Below are positions 38,469 to 50,387 of a stretch of DNA of 64,000 nucleotides, in pieces. The notes under the pieces are model-generated. The model saw nothing but the letters and a program-made list of their open reading frames with translations. It searched no databases and was not told the origin of the DNA. The position numbers and the translations under genes are program-made. How positions within the stretch are numbered: the stretch's first letter is position 1; each line of letters starts with the position of its first letter. The stretch is from Cocos nucifera (Eukaryota; Streptophyta; Magnoliopsida; Arecales; Arecaceae), in the NCBI GenBank assembly GCA_006176705.1, contig QRFJ01000060.1, forward strand, positions 2,177,626 through 2,241,625. Direction: 5' to 3'.

Positions 38469-39840
38469 TTAAAAGTCTCCTAAATCTACATCGTCGTCGT
38501 CGTCATCGGAAGTCGGAGCCAGAGCCGGAGCTGGAGCTGGAGCCGGAGCTAGAGCTGGAAGACGGGCCAACATATCTTCAAAGTTCATAACTCTAAAACA
38601 TGCGTTGAGCGTCAACATTATGTCTCTCACGATGTCCTCCAGATGAGATGCGCGCTCCTCAGCCCGATCTATCCTCGTCGCAGCATAATCTACCCGTGTC
38701 AATGCCTCCTCAAGCTCCTCCCAGCTGACGACATCGAAAGTCTATGAGAAGATGCTCACCTTGGACCAGTAGCTCGTCGGTGTGTGTTCGAGCCTGCGTC
38801 AGATCCTCCCAGAGCGCTCAGGCCCTAAAACCTAAGATAGATGGTCATGGGGCCTAGAGGTATCTGGGCCCTCACTCATGAGCACATCTAACTGATTCTA
38901 TAATTATAAATTAAAATAAAATTTTATAAAAAATGCTATAATACTAATCATATATTCTAATATATTTAATACTTACAAAAATACGTTCGATTGCGACGTT
39001 CATCGGCCTGTTCGTCTTGTCCATGCGGCTGGATCGAAAGATCTCGCTATGATTGGGCATCACTCCATCTCTCAACAGCTATAACAAAGAATAAATTTAT
39101 CAAAAAGATTATAAAAAATATGAATTTAATTTATCTAATAAAATTTAGAATTAATTACTTCTTTATGCATACGACTGGCCATATACTCATGGTCTAGAGT
39201 GTGCGCATACTTCTGAACTGCACGATTCTCCTGATTCTGATGGGAGATAGTCTAACAAGTATATAAATAAATAATAAATATTTAAAAAAATATTTAAATA
39301 AAATTTTAAACGTATTGAAAAATTTAAAAGTTAGAAATTTTATCTCGAACTCCTAGCTCCTCCAGTGTCTAACCAACCTCTCCTACTGACTCAGAGGATA
39401 GTCTTGTATCCAGAAAATAAGCTTCTTCGGAGTGTCTCATCGGTGCTCGAGCCATCCTCTATGGAGCTTGATCTTATAACCCCAGTATAACTCTCTGATC
39501 TTCCTCAGTCAAACATCTCGAGCTCTCTCGTGATCGAAAAAGTCATACCTTCTCTGCATAAATTTATCAAAAATTAGTTATAAAATTATTCTAATCAAAC
39601 ATATATAGTATAAATATATAAAATACATAAATATAACTAAGATGTGCATACTTATCCATATCTCCTTCCATATCCGATCTCTGATGACAGCATCCATCAA
39701 ATGCCAGCCTTTGGGCTCTACGGAAATGATGTTTGACCACCTCACAAGCACTCCAAAATAGAAATGCATCTTCTATGCGGTCTTCCCTACCGACCTTTCC
39801 TCTGCATCGTAATAGACCATCATCTGATACTGGCGGTTTC
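38469..39840 (-). pseudogene. Ptta/En/Spm-type (PF03004-like) transposase remnant
   Basis: Minus-strand blocks in family order. GWHLMDAVIRDRIWKEIW lies at about 39690. Near 39530-39330, YDFFDHERARDV is followed by RELYWGYKIKLHRGWL and a block resembling the family's ...RHWRSxEF. The C-terminal acidic tail (38702-38469) has ASHLEDIVRDIMLTLNACFR, a Pro-Ala repeat, and ends DDDDDDVDLGDF. Introns or indels separate the blocks, with several stops. Confidence 0.65.
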
Positions 39841-39900
39841 ACACATATGCCATATATGTGGGACCGTAAAATATTTGACTGAATGATGTACCTGTAATGT

Positions 39901-40271
39901 GAAATATTCGATCGGACCCTATCCCTCCCTCTCTCACTCTCTCGATCTCCCTCGCCGACAAGGCCAGACCCCATCCCTCCCAGTGATGCCGGCAAGGCCG
40001 AATCCCCTCCCTCCCTCTCTTGCTCTCTCGATCTCCCACTCTCTCTCTCTCGATCTTCCTCATCGGTGAGGTCGGACCTCCTTCCTCCTAATGATGGCGG
40101 CGAGACCAAACTCCCTTCCTCCCAATGATGGCGACGAGGTCGGATCCCTCCCTTCCTCTCTCAAGTACAGATCCGTCGGATATTCGGATTTGGATCTGGT
40201 ATCAATAATTAAAATTAGATTCGAATCTGAATATCTAAATTTTGATTTGAATCAATCCATTGATAGATCTA
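39901..40271 (-). mobile_element. Truncated second copy of the hAT-like minisatellite element
   Basis: Reverse-complemented, it begins TAGATCTATCAATGGATTG at 40271 and then follows the left half of the 32930 element: subterminal GAATATCCGACGGATCTG-like words, then the GA-rich minisatellite. The far terminus is missing and there is no target duplication. Confidence 0.7.
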
Positions 40272-40689
40272 GTCCACAGCCGCCGACATGGCACAGTCCA
40301 AGGCTACCACCACGGCACGATCCAAAAACTACGACATACAGATAATTATAATATTTATAATAAATATTTATAATATTTATTATAAATATTTTATAATTTA
40401 TTATAAATATATATGATTAATAAATAATATTATAAAATTAAAAAAGAATTATATCTATGACTATAGAGAGCGGGTCGCATCGAAAGCTTCGAAGGTCACC
40501 GACGATGACGCTAGAGGAGGACGACGGCACTAGAGGTAACCTGTGAAACAAAAGTAAAATAATGAGATAGAGAAGAGAGAGAAAGAGAAAAGAGAGAGAG
40601 TAGGAGCTGTCGGGGATGGAGGCCAGGGGGAGGGGGGCATAGTGACGAGGAGGCCTAGGAGGCACAGTGATGGGAGGATCGGCGAATTA

Positions 40690-41270
40690 TATGGAAGGAG
40701 GTAGGTTTGAAGGGCTAGAATTTCTTTGAAGGGCTAGAATTATATAGAAGGAGGTAGGTTTGATTTGAAGGTTATGATTTAATTCTAGAAAATCTAAGGT
40801 TTATGATAAATTTGAGGTGGCTAGAATTTATTAGCCAAGAGATATGAAGATGAAATTGAGGAGATGGAGATTTATAGAAGGTTTATTTATTTTGAGTGTG
40901 TTTCTTTGGAAAATTAAGATTGTGTAGGAAGGAGAGAAATTAGTTTGGTAGCTATATTTCAAATTAAAATAATTTGAAGATCATGATGAATTTGAGATGG
41001 CAAGGTTCAATTAGCTACGGGGTATAAAGAAAAGATTGAAGAGGTAGATGGTAGGGATTTAAGGAGAGTTTGTTTGTTTGGAGGATATTTGTTTAGAGAG
41101 TTAAGATTATAAAAGAGAGAGAGGAGGGCTAGGATTAAGAAAAGAGTTTAATCTGAGGGTAAGGAGGGAATCAATTTGGTTGAATCTTTCCCTCTTCATA
41201 ATGATAGGTATGTCAAGGATGAGTGGATGTTTAGGATACTATAGGAGGCGAAGATTGATCTAATAATATA
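40690..41270. repeat. Degenerate ~183-bp tandem repeat, right units
   Basis: Two to three units starting near 40717, 40903 and 41087. Each has a TTTCTTTGGAAAATTAAGATT-like start (20 bases or fewer conserved), then ATGATGAATTTGAGATGGC, then a GGAGATGGAGATTTATAG-like stretch. Confidence 0.55.
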
Positions 41271-42750
41271 CTTGATTGTGTCATTGATGTAGATATTATT
41301 ACATTTAAAGGGAAGATTTAGGATTACTTTAAGTGTTTTAGAAAGGATACAAGGGCTAAGCATGAGGTGCCAAAATTAAATGGATAAGATTAGTAATGAA
41401 AAAAATTTGATTTATCATTTAGTGGAGCTAGGATTATATGCAATGGTGAAAGCATGTGAGAATTTTGTGAGAGTAGACATGTTAAAATAAGAGCCAGAAA
41501 TGAATCGAGTTAGTATGAGGAAATAATAAGATACAGACCTCTTGGGTTGCCACTTGATAAGTGATCCTAAGGAGAGAGGAGGATTGTGGTTTCAAATGAA
41601 CGTAGTTTTATTATAGTGCATCCTTATAAATAAAAAGATATTTTTCTTGGATGCAATTAAGCTAAAGTATAATGGTTCATGGATAAGGATATCAAGCGAT
41701 CTAATAGCATATGGCCTTGATCCATTCTTCCATTTAGTTCTTTTATCAAGTTTAATTTAAGAGTAAGTGTAGACTTTAGGTGCTAAGTAAGCTTATGTGC
41801 TGTATTTAGCCCTTAAACAAGAATGAATTAGGCTAGAGAAGATAAGATGGCTTAAAAAAGAGTTGATTGGTTAAGAAATAGTTTGATTGTGCAATCAGTT
41901 GAGTGCAATTAGGCTTGATCAGGTGTCACTGGATGTAATTGGAGGGGTTGATTTAGATAGATTTAAGTAATTTAAGATTAATTTGCTTGGCTGAGGTTAG
42001 GACCAAGTTGAATTAGATGGATTATGATTTGGATTGGGTGAACTAGTTTTTAGGTCGGATGGACTAAGATTCGAATTAGATAGAATAGGATTCAGGTTTA
42101 ATGGGCTAAGATTTACTATCATTGCACAAAGAAGCTATTTTCTTTGTAGTTGGCAGTGTTTAAAGCAGGAAAAACTAAGATTCTTCTTTTTTATAAAATG
42201 ATCAATATTTAACATTATCTAGATATTTTTGCTCCCATACATAAGTAAGAGATGGGTGGATCTTTCTACACCAAACTTTTAGAGGTTCTAACTTATCATA
42301 CAATGTCAGATTGAGGTGCATTTATCTTTTGAAATCAAATAAAGTTTTGAGCTCTACGATGTGGAGCCCCCTTGTAACTATGCAACACATCGAGGGATCA
42401 GGATGAAAATTTTATTGTTTGAATCTTAAAATGGACCAATTGAAATAATTTTTTTGGAGAAATATTTAATTAGACACATCTTCCAATCTAGAACAAATTA
42501 AGCAAATCACTCTAAAATAAAGTTGATATATAAGTAAGTTGATGTATAAGTTGACATCTATCTATTATAGAATTTTGGTTTTTCTTATGATTATTTCAAA
42601 TTATCATATTTATTTAAAAATAATTATAGCTTAATTTTATTATTCATTGATAAAGTAAAATGGATCTAGATCCTACTTTTATCATTTTTTATTTTGAATT
42701 TTGTATAAAGATTCAATTTGTTCTTCTTCCTATCTATTTATCGATCTGTC
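41271..42750. other. Intergenic; no gene seen
   Basis: Purine-biased, AT-rich sequence with no recognisable coding block. Short GGATTNGATT-like words recur around 41900-42110. Confidence 0.45.
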
Positions 42751-42810
42751 TATCTATCTATCTATATAGACACGCACACACGGTAGCTCTATAATATATA
42801 TATATATATA

Positions 42811-43022
42811 TAGGATCTCTATTATATAGAGTTTTAAGTTGACTGGAGCTGAGTCCATATCTAGAGCTCTATAATACATACATACATATGTATGTATATA
42901 TATATACATATATATATATATATACATACATACATATGTATGTATATATATATACATACATATATATATCTACATACATACATATATATGTATATGTGTG
43001 TGTATGTATGTATGTATGTATG

Positions 43023-43116
<94 letters not shown>

Positions 43117-43273
43117 TACATACATACACACACATATACATATATATGTATGTATGTATCTATATATATGTATGTATATATATATACATACATATGTATG
43201 TATATATGTATTATAGAGCTCTAGATATGGACTCAGCTCCAGTCAACTTAAAACTCTATAATAGAGATCCTAT
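42811..43273. repeat. Long near-perfect palindrome with TA/TACA microsatellite core
   Basis: The left arm 42811-42880 and right arm 43205-43273 are inverse complements over about 68 of 70 bases; the only difference is an extra TA in the left arm. The arms include GAGTTTTAAGTTGACTGGAG and CTGAGTCCATATCTAGAGCT. The 324-bp centre is (TA)n with TACA/TATG blocks. It looks like a foldback or MITE element whose loop is a microsatellite. Confidence 0.85.
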
Positions 43274-43324
43274 ATCAATGATGCAACCCATAAATAAAAT
43301 TAAATAAAAAAATTATATGATTTG

Positions 43325-43398
43325 AAAATTCCTAGTATATATGTATCAAGCAGTCAAAAATTGGATAGCCTAAATAGCATTAAATTAGATATATTTTT
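43325..43398. repeat. Short inverted-repeat element, left half (split by the Copia element)
   Basis: ATGTATCAAGCAGTCAAAAAT... pairs with TTTTTTGATCACTTGATGCAT at 51877-51897 on the far side of the Copia element. Intact relatives occur inside the ~375-bp repeat at about 21228 and 32300. Confidence 0.6.
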
Positions 43399-44876
43399 TG
43401 TTTTCCATAAAGGTTAGCAACCTAAGAGGTGGAGGAAGGTGAATTGGATTCTTTAAAAACTTTTACTAATTTAAAACTAAATAATTATATACTTTAATTT
43501 AATTAACTTAAGTGATTGTGAAGTGTGTACTATGTACAACAACAAAATTAACTCAATGAATGCAAAGCAAGAAAATAGAGCAAGAAAAGCAAAACATAAC
43601 ACAAATACAGTAAATTTATAGTGGTTCAATGAAACACCATATCTACATCCACTTTTCAAGCTTCACTTAAAAATTTTACTATAATTAGCCTGGTTATAGT
43701 ATAATTATTTTATCTGATATACAATCAAACCTAATTAATTTTTCTTGATCACCAACTAAAATCTTATATAATTATTTTTTGGGATCACAATCAAACCTAG
43801 TTGGTTTTTCGAGCTCACTAACCAAAATTTTACAAGTCCAATTCCGAGCTTGGAAGGATTTAACCCAAGTTTCTTTTACTCTAAAAAAACTTGTAAAGAA
43901 AATCTAAATTACAAGATATAAAAGTTTGAGCATCAAATGAAAATAGAAAATAAAACTCTTTAATGCTCAGAGAAGAAGCTAAAGGATTACTTTTTTGAAG
44001 CTTGACTTCTTTTCTTTGATTGTTGAAAGGATGTAGTGAATGAGGATGAAGATCACTCTTGAATTCTCTCTAAAATGTATGTATTTAACTTCTCTCTTTT
44101 TCTCTTTCTCAAAGATATTCAATGAACGCTCCAATAAATGATGTATCTTTCTTTTCAATCCTCTTCTCTTGCTTTCCAAATAATTCTTTAACTTTTAATA
44201 GGGTTGAAGATAGCTGAAGAGTAAGTTTTGACCATTAAAAGACTTGAACTAGTTTCTAAAGTAGAAAAATAGCCATGAAAGAAGTATAAAAAAATTAGCC
44301 ATTACAACTTTCCCATATTAGAAGTTGACTCGAGTTGACTTCTGAACCTCTTCAGGAGTCGACTCATCCTCAAATCTGTAAAATTCTATATTGTCTTTCT
44401 TGAGAGAGTCAGCTCACCATTTTTATGAGTCAACTCAATCTGTCCAGAAGTCGACTTGATTGTTTCATGAGTCCACTCAAGCAAGAGTTCCAAAAATCTA
44501 GTTTTCTATTTTTACTGAGAGAGTCAGCTCTTGCTTCATAGGAGTCGACTCGTTGTCTGTGCCAGTAACATCCAACAAGCCAAAGTCGACTCGTCACTTT
44601 TAAAGGTTGACTCCTGAACTATCTAAACTTTAGATTTCTTCTGTTTTCTATCTATGGTTGTTCAAGGGTCTGCTCTTATGTTTTAGGGGTCAACTCCACT
44701 AAATCAAAAACTTAGAATTTCATTTTTAAATTATTTCGACTTAGCTTCTTTGAGAGAATCTTTTTCATGAATAATTTCTTCATTGTGAGCATCTAAAAAA
44801 TCCTACATCCATTCCTGAAATATATGATTAGTACCATAATTGCTCAATGATTTATTATCATCAAAATCAGTCATAA
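43399..44876 (-). repeat. Copia LTR (3' LTR in element orientation)
   Basis: About 1.48 kb, aligned from TGTTTTCCATAAAGGTTAGC to TCATAA. It lacks the last eight bases (GATCAACA) seen in its partner, so its terminal TG...CA symmetry is broken. It contains repeated GAGTCGACTC-like words. Confidence 0.85.
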
Positions 44877-46299
44877 CTCTCCCTTTTTTATAATAATAGA
44901 ATTTTGAGTATATGCATAATAAAATATTGTGTATTTCAATTAATTTACCAATATGAATTATAAAGTGAATAAAATAAATACTTGTAAATATATACTTCAT
45001 GAATGCTTTAATAGACTTTTCATTATAAATTTACACCAAAATTTAATACATACATATGCTCATTTTATGAAATCATTTCAAGCAAAAAAATGAGCATCTT
45101 AAGCGCATGAGATCAACTCAAGAAATTTAAGAATATACTCAATATAACTTCTTCCTCTTTTTGACAGCATCAAAAAGTGCACGACAAAAATTTAGAAACT
45201 ATCATCAAAATCAAGTTAAAAACTCAAATTAACTTGAAAAGTTTGTATAAAATTCAGATTTTATAACTTCTCCCTTTTCTTTTGAAAGTATTGAAAATTT
45301 GTAACAAATGTAGATTAAGGCAAATAAAATTTCTTTTTTTTTAAAATTTTATATTTATTTTGAGTAATATAAACTTAATAACACTTCTCTCCTTTTCTGA
45401 ATAATATAGATAAAATAAGTAAATGCTCAAATTCAGTTAGAAAATTGCTTTGAGCCTAAAGATCCAAGAGAGATAGAACTTTTCAAAAATTAAGGATTTG
45501 AAATAGATCATTCCAAGCAAATCAAAAGATTTATTTAGTTTTTCAAAAATTATCTCTACTATTTCATAAGAAGTATCAATCAATTTGATGCATAAAGATA
45601 TCAATTTTTAGAATTTGCCTTAAAAATATAATGCCAAAGCTATGCAAGATAGATTTGAGACAAAGCTTTCTTTTTTGCCAAAAGATAAATAAATAGAGTA
45701 TAAGGCAAAAATAAGCTATCTAATACCATTTATGAAGATTAACTTTAACGATAATCTTCTTGATACCAATTACTTTAAAATTCAAATCAAATAATAGCTT
45801 TCCTAAAAATTTTTCTTGATATCCATTAAAGATACCACTCGAAGATTTAAGAAGAACAATTTTCAAATTCATTTCTCAAAAATAAACTAATGAAGTAAAA
45901 TATTTTTAAAATTTTAGCTTGAAACTTAATACATGTAAAGTATGAATCAAATCAAATAAATAAAACCACTGAAATGTTCAAATAAATCAATAAGATTAAA
46001 TTAAGATAAGAAAGATATGAATATTCATCTTTCCTTTTAAGATTCATAATGATTTCTTTTTTTATGATTAATAATAATTTTTTTATAATATTCAAATAAT
46101 ATTTTCTTCTCCTATTTTTCATAATAAATGCTAGAAAATTTATTTTGCTTAATTCTCTCCTTTTTTCTTTCAAATCATGCATATTCATTCATGTTTAAAG
46201 ATGTAAACTTAACAAGGACATATTTTTCTCCCTCTTAGTTTTATAGGTAGAGTTAATATTCGATTAAGCAAATAAACACAAGCATTAGATATGATATAT
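44877..46299. other. Interior of the Copia element; nothing recognisable
   Basis: Very AT-rich, with the polypurine tract at its left edge (minus strand). No pol block is found in any frame. Confidence 0.5.
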
Positions 46300-47492
46300 T
46301 TTTCTCCATTAGATCTCTCCTTACCTACTATGCCTCTTATGCGTATCTCTAGATCTCTGCACAAATAGAAGTAGCGATCATGGTGGATATACTTTCGATA
46401 AATACATCATTGTCCAATCGATTTGTACTTTTTTGATGACTGATCTGAGAAGGAGAAGCTATCTCTATCTACTCGATTAGCTCTACTGGCTCCTTTGATT
46501 TGATATTTGCAATCAATATTACTATAGAAGTCTTATTATCATCCGTATCAATATCATCAACTATCTCTCTCGATACTGTCTGCACCTCTCGAAACCCAAC
46601 AACCATCAATTTTTTGAAAATCCATCCTTCAGAGTGATTGATTGTCCTAAGTGTTTATGTGCATGAAAATTTTGATGGTCTCCCCATGAAAATCAATCGC
46701 ATACTTTTGGAAGACCATTGTGTGAAACATGTCGTAAGGTAAAGATACCATCGATTGGTTCGCTATATTGTGCATTTGTCCAATCATAAATGAAGGTAGA
46801 TTCAAAGGAATCTCTTGAACCACATGATATAAGAGGGCGATGTTAAGCTCAGATATGAAATCAAATCTCTCCATCTTGGGAAAGAAAATCCGACTGATCA
46901 TATGATATAGTAATTTCATCTCTACAATCAGCTAGTTTGCATTTAATTCCTTGATACGTTCAACATCATCACACTCTAATATAACTTTCAACCCAATGTT
47001 GTGTTGCATGAAGTCATCTAAAATGCTCCCAATAATCAGTATGTGCAATCTGCATCCAAGGCTATCCACATCTATCTCAATTTACATGCTTTTTACTTCG
47101 AAAATAATACCTCCCCAACCTACTTTCATGTTATAATAAAATTCTCTTACTAATCTAGGGTAAGTAGGCAAATGCAAGGAGCAAAGATATATTTAATGCA
47201 TCCTTTTAATCTTCTAATTAATAGAAAATCCTTCATGCTATAAGAAATTGAAATCAACTTTTCTTTCGATTGTGACAATGCATGAAGATAAAGGTGTTTT
47301 GGATGGAGTCGGCTATGGAGGAGGAGCAAAAGATGGTTGAGAAGGCACTGAAACTCCTCGAGATGGATACCCCAGGTTATTTCTTTGTTTGACTCTTCAT
47401 TCATGCATGGGAGAAGGGCTTCATGAAACCTTAGGGCTTGACATTTCCGCACGAGTCCTCTTTCTTCATGTGAGCTGCTTTCCAGGTGCCAT
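46300..47492 (-). pseudogene. 'Putative plant transposon protein' (PF20167-like) remnant
   Basis: A single minus-strand frame from the ATG at 47492 (MAPGKQLT) runs to about 46640. It is interrupted by nine stop codons but shows no frameshift that I can detect. Recognisable blocks are LPTYPRLVREFYYNMKVGW, MKLLYHMISRIFFPKMERFD and EIPLNLPSFMIGQM. This domain accompanies many plant LTR elements; its role is unknown. It lies in the gag orientation, between gag and the 3' LTR. Confidence 0.6.
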
Positions 47493-48097
47493 TGGAGATC
47501 AAAATCATCAAAAATCTAGTAGAAAAAGGAAGAAAATTTCAAATTTGGTGGAAGAGCGGTTTTGAAAGTGGTTTTGGCTTGGAAGAAAAGAAATAGAAGT
47601 GACAGCTCAATAAGGTAACTCCGATTAAAAGGACCATCCCCACATCAGAGTCGACTTCTGATGAGAGGTCAACTCCAGTAAAATTGGAGGTCGACCCCTC
47701 ATAAAACTATTTTTTTCTTAAAAATATGAATCGACTCCTCTGATCCAAGAGTTGACTTCTCAATATAAAAAATAGTTCAAAGAGTTTTGATCTAAAAAAA
47801 TTTTGCTCAAAGAGAATAGGGATCAAGAGTAATCAAATCATTGATCAAAAATGATATTTAAATCAAATCAAATGAATCAAATGGGGGATGAAAAATTAAT
47901 CAATTTAAATATAATCAAGTCAAAGAAAAACTAGATAAGAGATCTAGGGGTGATGTTCAACTAGGAGATTAATAAAGCCCTAAAGATTAAATTGAACACT
48001 ATTCCAATGAAAATCAACAACATCTTGCACATGATCTTTTATAAGTGAATATCTTATTTTGAAGTTCTTAGATTATGCAATTTTTAAAAAGTTTCAA

Positions 48098-48187
<90 letters not shown>

Positions 48188-48261
48188 TGTATGTATATGT
48201 ATATATATATGTATATATATGTATGTATATATATATGTATATGTATGTATGTATATATATG

Positions 48262-48293
<32 letters not shown>

Positions 48294-49099
48294 TGTATAT
48301 ATATAATATATATATATATATATCTTATGTGAATATCAAAATTTAATTTGTAAGATACAATCAAGCTTATTTTTATTCAACTTTCTTACATAATTAACAA
48401 TCATATATAATGTAAGGAATTAAAAGGGCATGCAGATTTTATAAAAACATATAATAGTAATGAGCACTACATTAAACTTTTAAGACAGAATAAAATCATC
48501 ACAAATATTGATAGATCATCAAAATCAATCAACTAAACAGAATAAATTCAATAATCAATGATGGTATGATGTAAAGAAGGCTTAGCTTTTACCAAATATC
48601 ATCGTCCATCTATTTTAGGTCCTAAGCTTCTATTCTTTAAGAATTATTTCTTTCATAGCATTAGATGCTTAGTACACTTATAAAATTGATCATTTTCTAA
48701 ATTTTGATATCCAAGCTTTCTTGGATTCATTGGAGTTAGTGCATATGATTCCTTTTAGAATCTAAATTAATTTAAGAAAAGTATAACCAATTTTTTTGAT
48801 ATTATATTTTAAAATTTTATAGCCTACTTTGTTATATTTAAAGTAAACAATAGAAAGATTTTGATGAAAACTCTAGCAAACATATTTTTAACTATTTTTT
48901 ATTTTCTCAAAGAATTAAAACTAATACCAGCTTTATTGAAATTAACCTTTTGATTGTTTAAGATTAATTAAAGCTTTTGAGAAGTAAATATAAACTTTTT
49001 AATTATAAACTTCAATATTTCATTCTCTATTCTTAATTTTGTATTTTTGTTCCACTAAATATTTTTTTAGATTTCAAATTTTTTTCTTTTTCTTTGCCT
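47493..49099. other. Interior of the Copia element between gag and transposon-protein remnant
   Basis: AT-rich non-coding sequence holding GTCGACTC-like words (47640-47760), similar to those in the LTRs, and a large TA/TATG microsatellite. Confidence 0.5.
48101..48325. repeat. (TA)n(TATG)n compound microsatellite
   Basis: About 30 TA units, then blocks of TATG alternating with TATA. Confidence 0.95.
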
Positions 49100-50330
49100 A
49101 AGAATATCTTTTCGTTTGTAAGTTTTTATTTTTCTATTAAAAACTTATTTTTTCTTCAGCTAACAATAGATTGGACCTTTTGAGCTCTTTATTTTTCACT
49201 TTTATCTTTTTATAATCATCCATAAGTTCATGAAAGGCTTCAAATAATTCTTCAAAAGTAAATTCAAAATAATTTTTAATATTTACCTCATCATTATAAG
49301 CCATAAGGCAAAGATTTGTAATATCTTCCTTCTCTTCTTCTTCATCCAATCTTGAAATATTGCTATCTCTACAAATAGCTATTATAGCATTCTTTTTGAT
49401 CCTTTTGGAGTTCCTTTTGAGTAGAGGACTGTCCAACTTGTAATGCCTTGACTTGTTACACTTATAGCATATGGCATTTTCTTCTTCTTTTTCTCTATCT
49501 TTCTTTCGCTTCAACCATTTCTTCTTAAGGAAATTCTTGAATTTTATGGTGAGTAGCCCCATGTCCTCATCTCTATTTTCATCTTCTTCTTCACTTTTAA
49601 TCTCCTAACTCATCATTTTATTCTGATTTGGCAGTTGATTTGAAGGCTATAGTCCTCTTTTTTTATTCTTCTTCCTTCTTATTTTGGTGCATGTTTAACT
49701 TATATGTCATGAGTGAATCAATTAATTCATCTATAGACAGCTTACTTAGATCTTTCACTTCTTGAATGGCTATCGCTTTAGCTTTCTATACCTTTGACAA
49801 ATACCTAAGAACCTTACAAACAAGCTCATTGTTAGCATATGTTTGCCAAGACTATTTAAAGTATTAATGGTATCAATAAATCTAAAAAATATATCATAAA
49901 TTAACTTATGTTGTTCTATTTTACATAATTCATAAATTAATTTTTAACTCTTTAATTTTGCTCGTTCCTTCATGAGTAATTTCTAATTTATCCCAAATTT
50001 TTTTTGTAGATGCACAAGTAGATATTCTATTAAGTTTGTTAATATTTAAAAAGTAATAAAGAATATTTATGGCTTTTATATTCAACTGAGCCATCTTTTC
50101 ATCAGACTCATCCCAATCTTTTTCTGATTTGGGAGAGGACACGCCATTGATTAAAGCTGTGGGTGTATGAGATTCATTAGTTATGACTCCCCACATGTCA
50201 TAATCTAATGCTTGTATAAAAATTTTCATACATGCTTTCTAAAATATGTAATTCGTGCTATTAAAGAGTGATGGTTTAGAAGTAGATTGGCCTTCAGCAA
50301 ATGAGGATCCAACTAGAGTTGCCATGATCT
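49100..50330 (-). pseudogene. Copia-type gag (UBN2-like) with zinc knuckle, broken
   Basis: The N-terminal block (50229-49930) reads MKIFIQALDYDMWGVITNES and later STKKIWDKLEITHEGTSKIK, typical of Copia gag (UBN2 family). The C-terminal block (49562-49137) has the knuckle CYKCNKSRHYKLDS, in which the fourth ligand cysteine is replaced, followed by an acidic coiled-coil-like tail ending FEELFEAFHELMDDYKKIK. Stops and frameshifts lie between the blocks. Confidence 0.85.
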
Positions 50331-50387
50331 TTGGCTTAAGATCACTAGATTAATAACAAATATAAAAGTACCTACTCTGATACTATT

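Larger units (their letters stand above)
37897..39900 (-). mobile_element. CACTA (En/Spm) transposon, 3' portion
   Basis: The left end reads ACTACTACAAAAAAGAGC, a CACTA-type terminus. It is followed by about 390 bp of alternating subterminal words TATGGCAGCGGTT and AACCACTGCCATAG in both orientations. Minus-strand coding remnants of a Ptta/En/Spm transposase follow. The right end is not found; the element is interrupted near 39900 by a truncated hAT-like copy. Confidence 0.75.

Noticed and set aside
42754..43307. Overlapping ORFs on both strands made of Ile/Tyr/Val/Cys/Met repeats
   Set aside because: They are direct translations of (TA)n, (TACA)n and (TATG)n microsatellites. The same applies at 15480-15662, 24430-24735 and 48075-48364.
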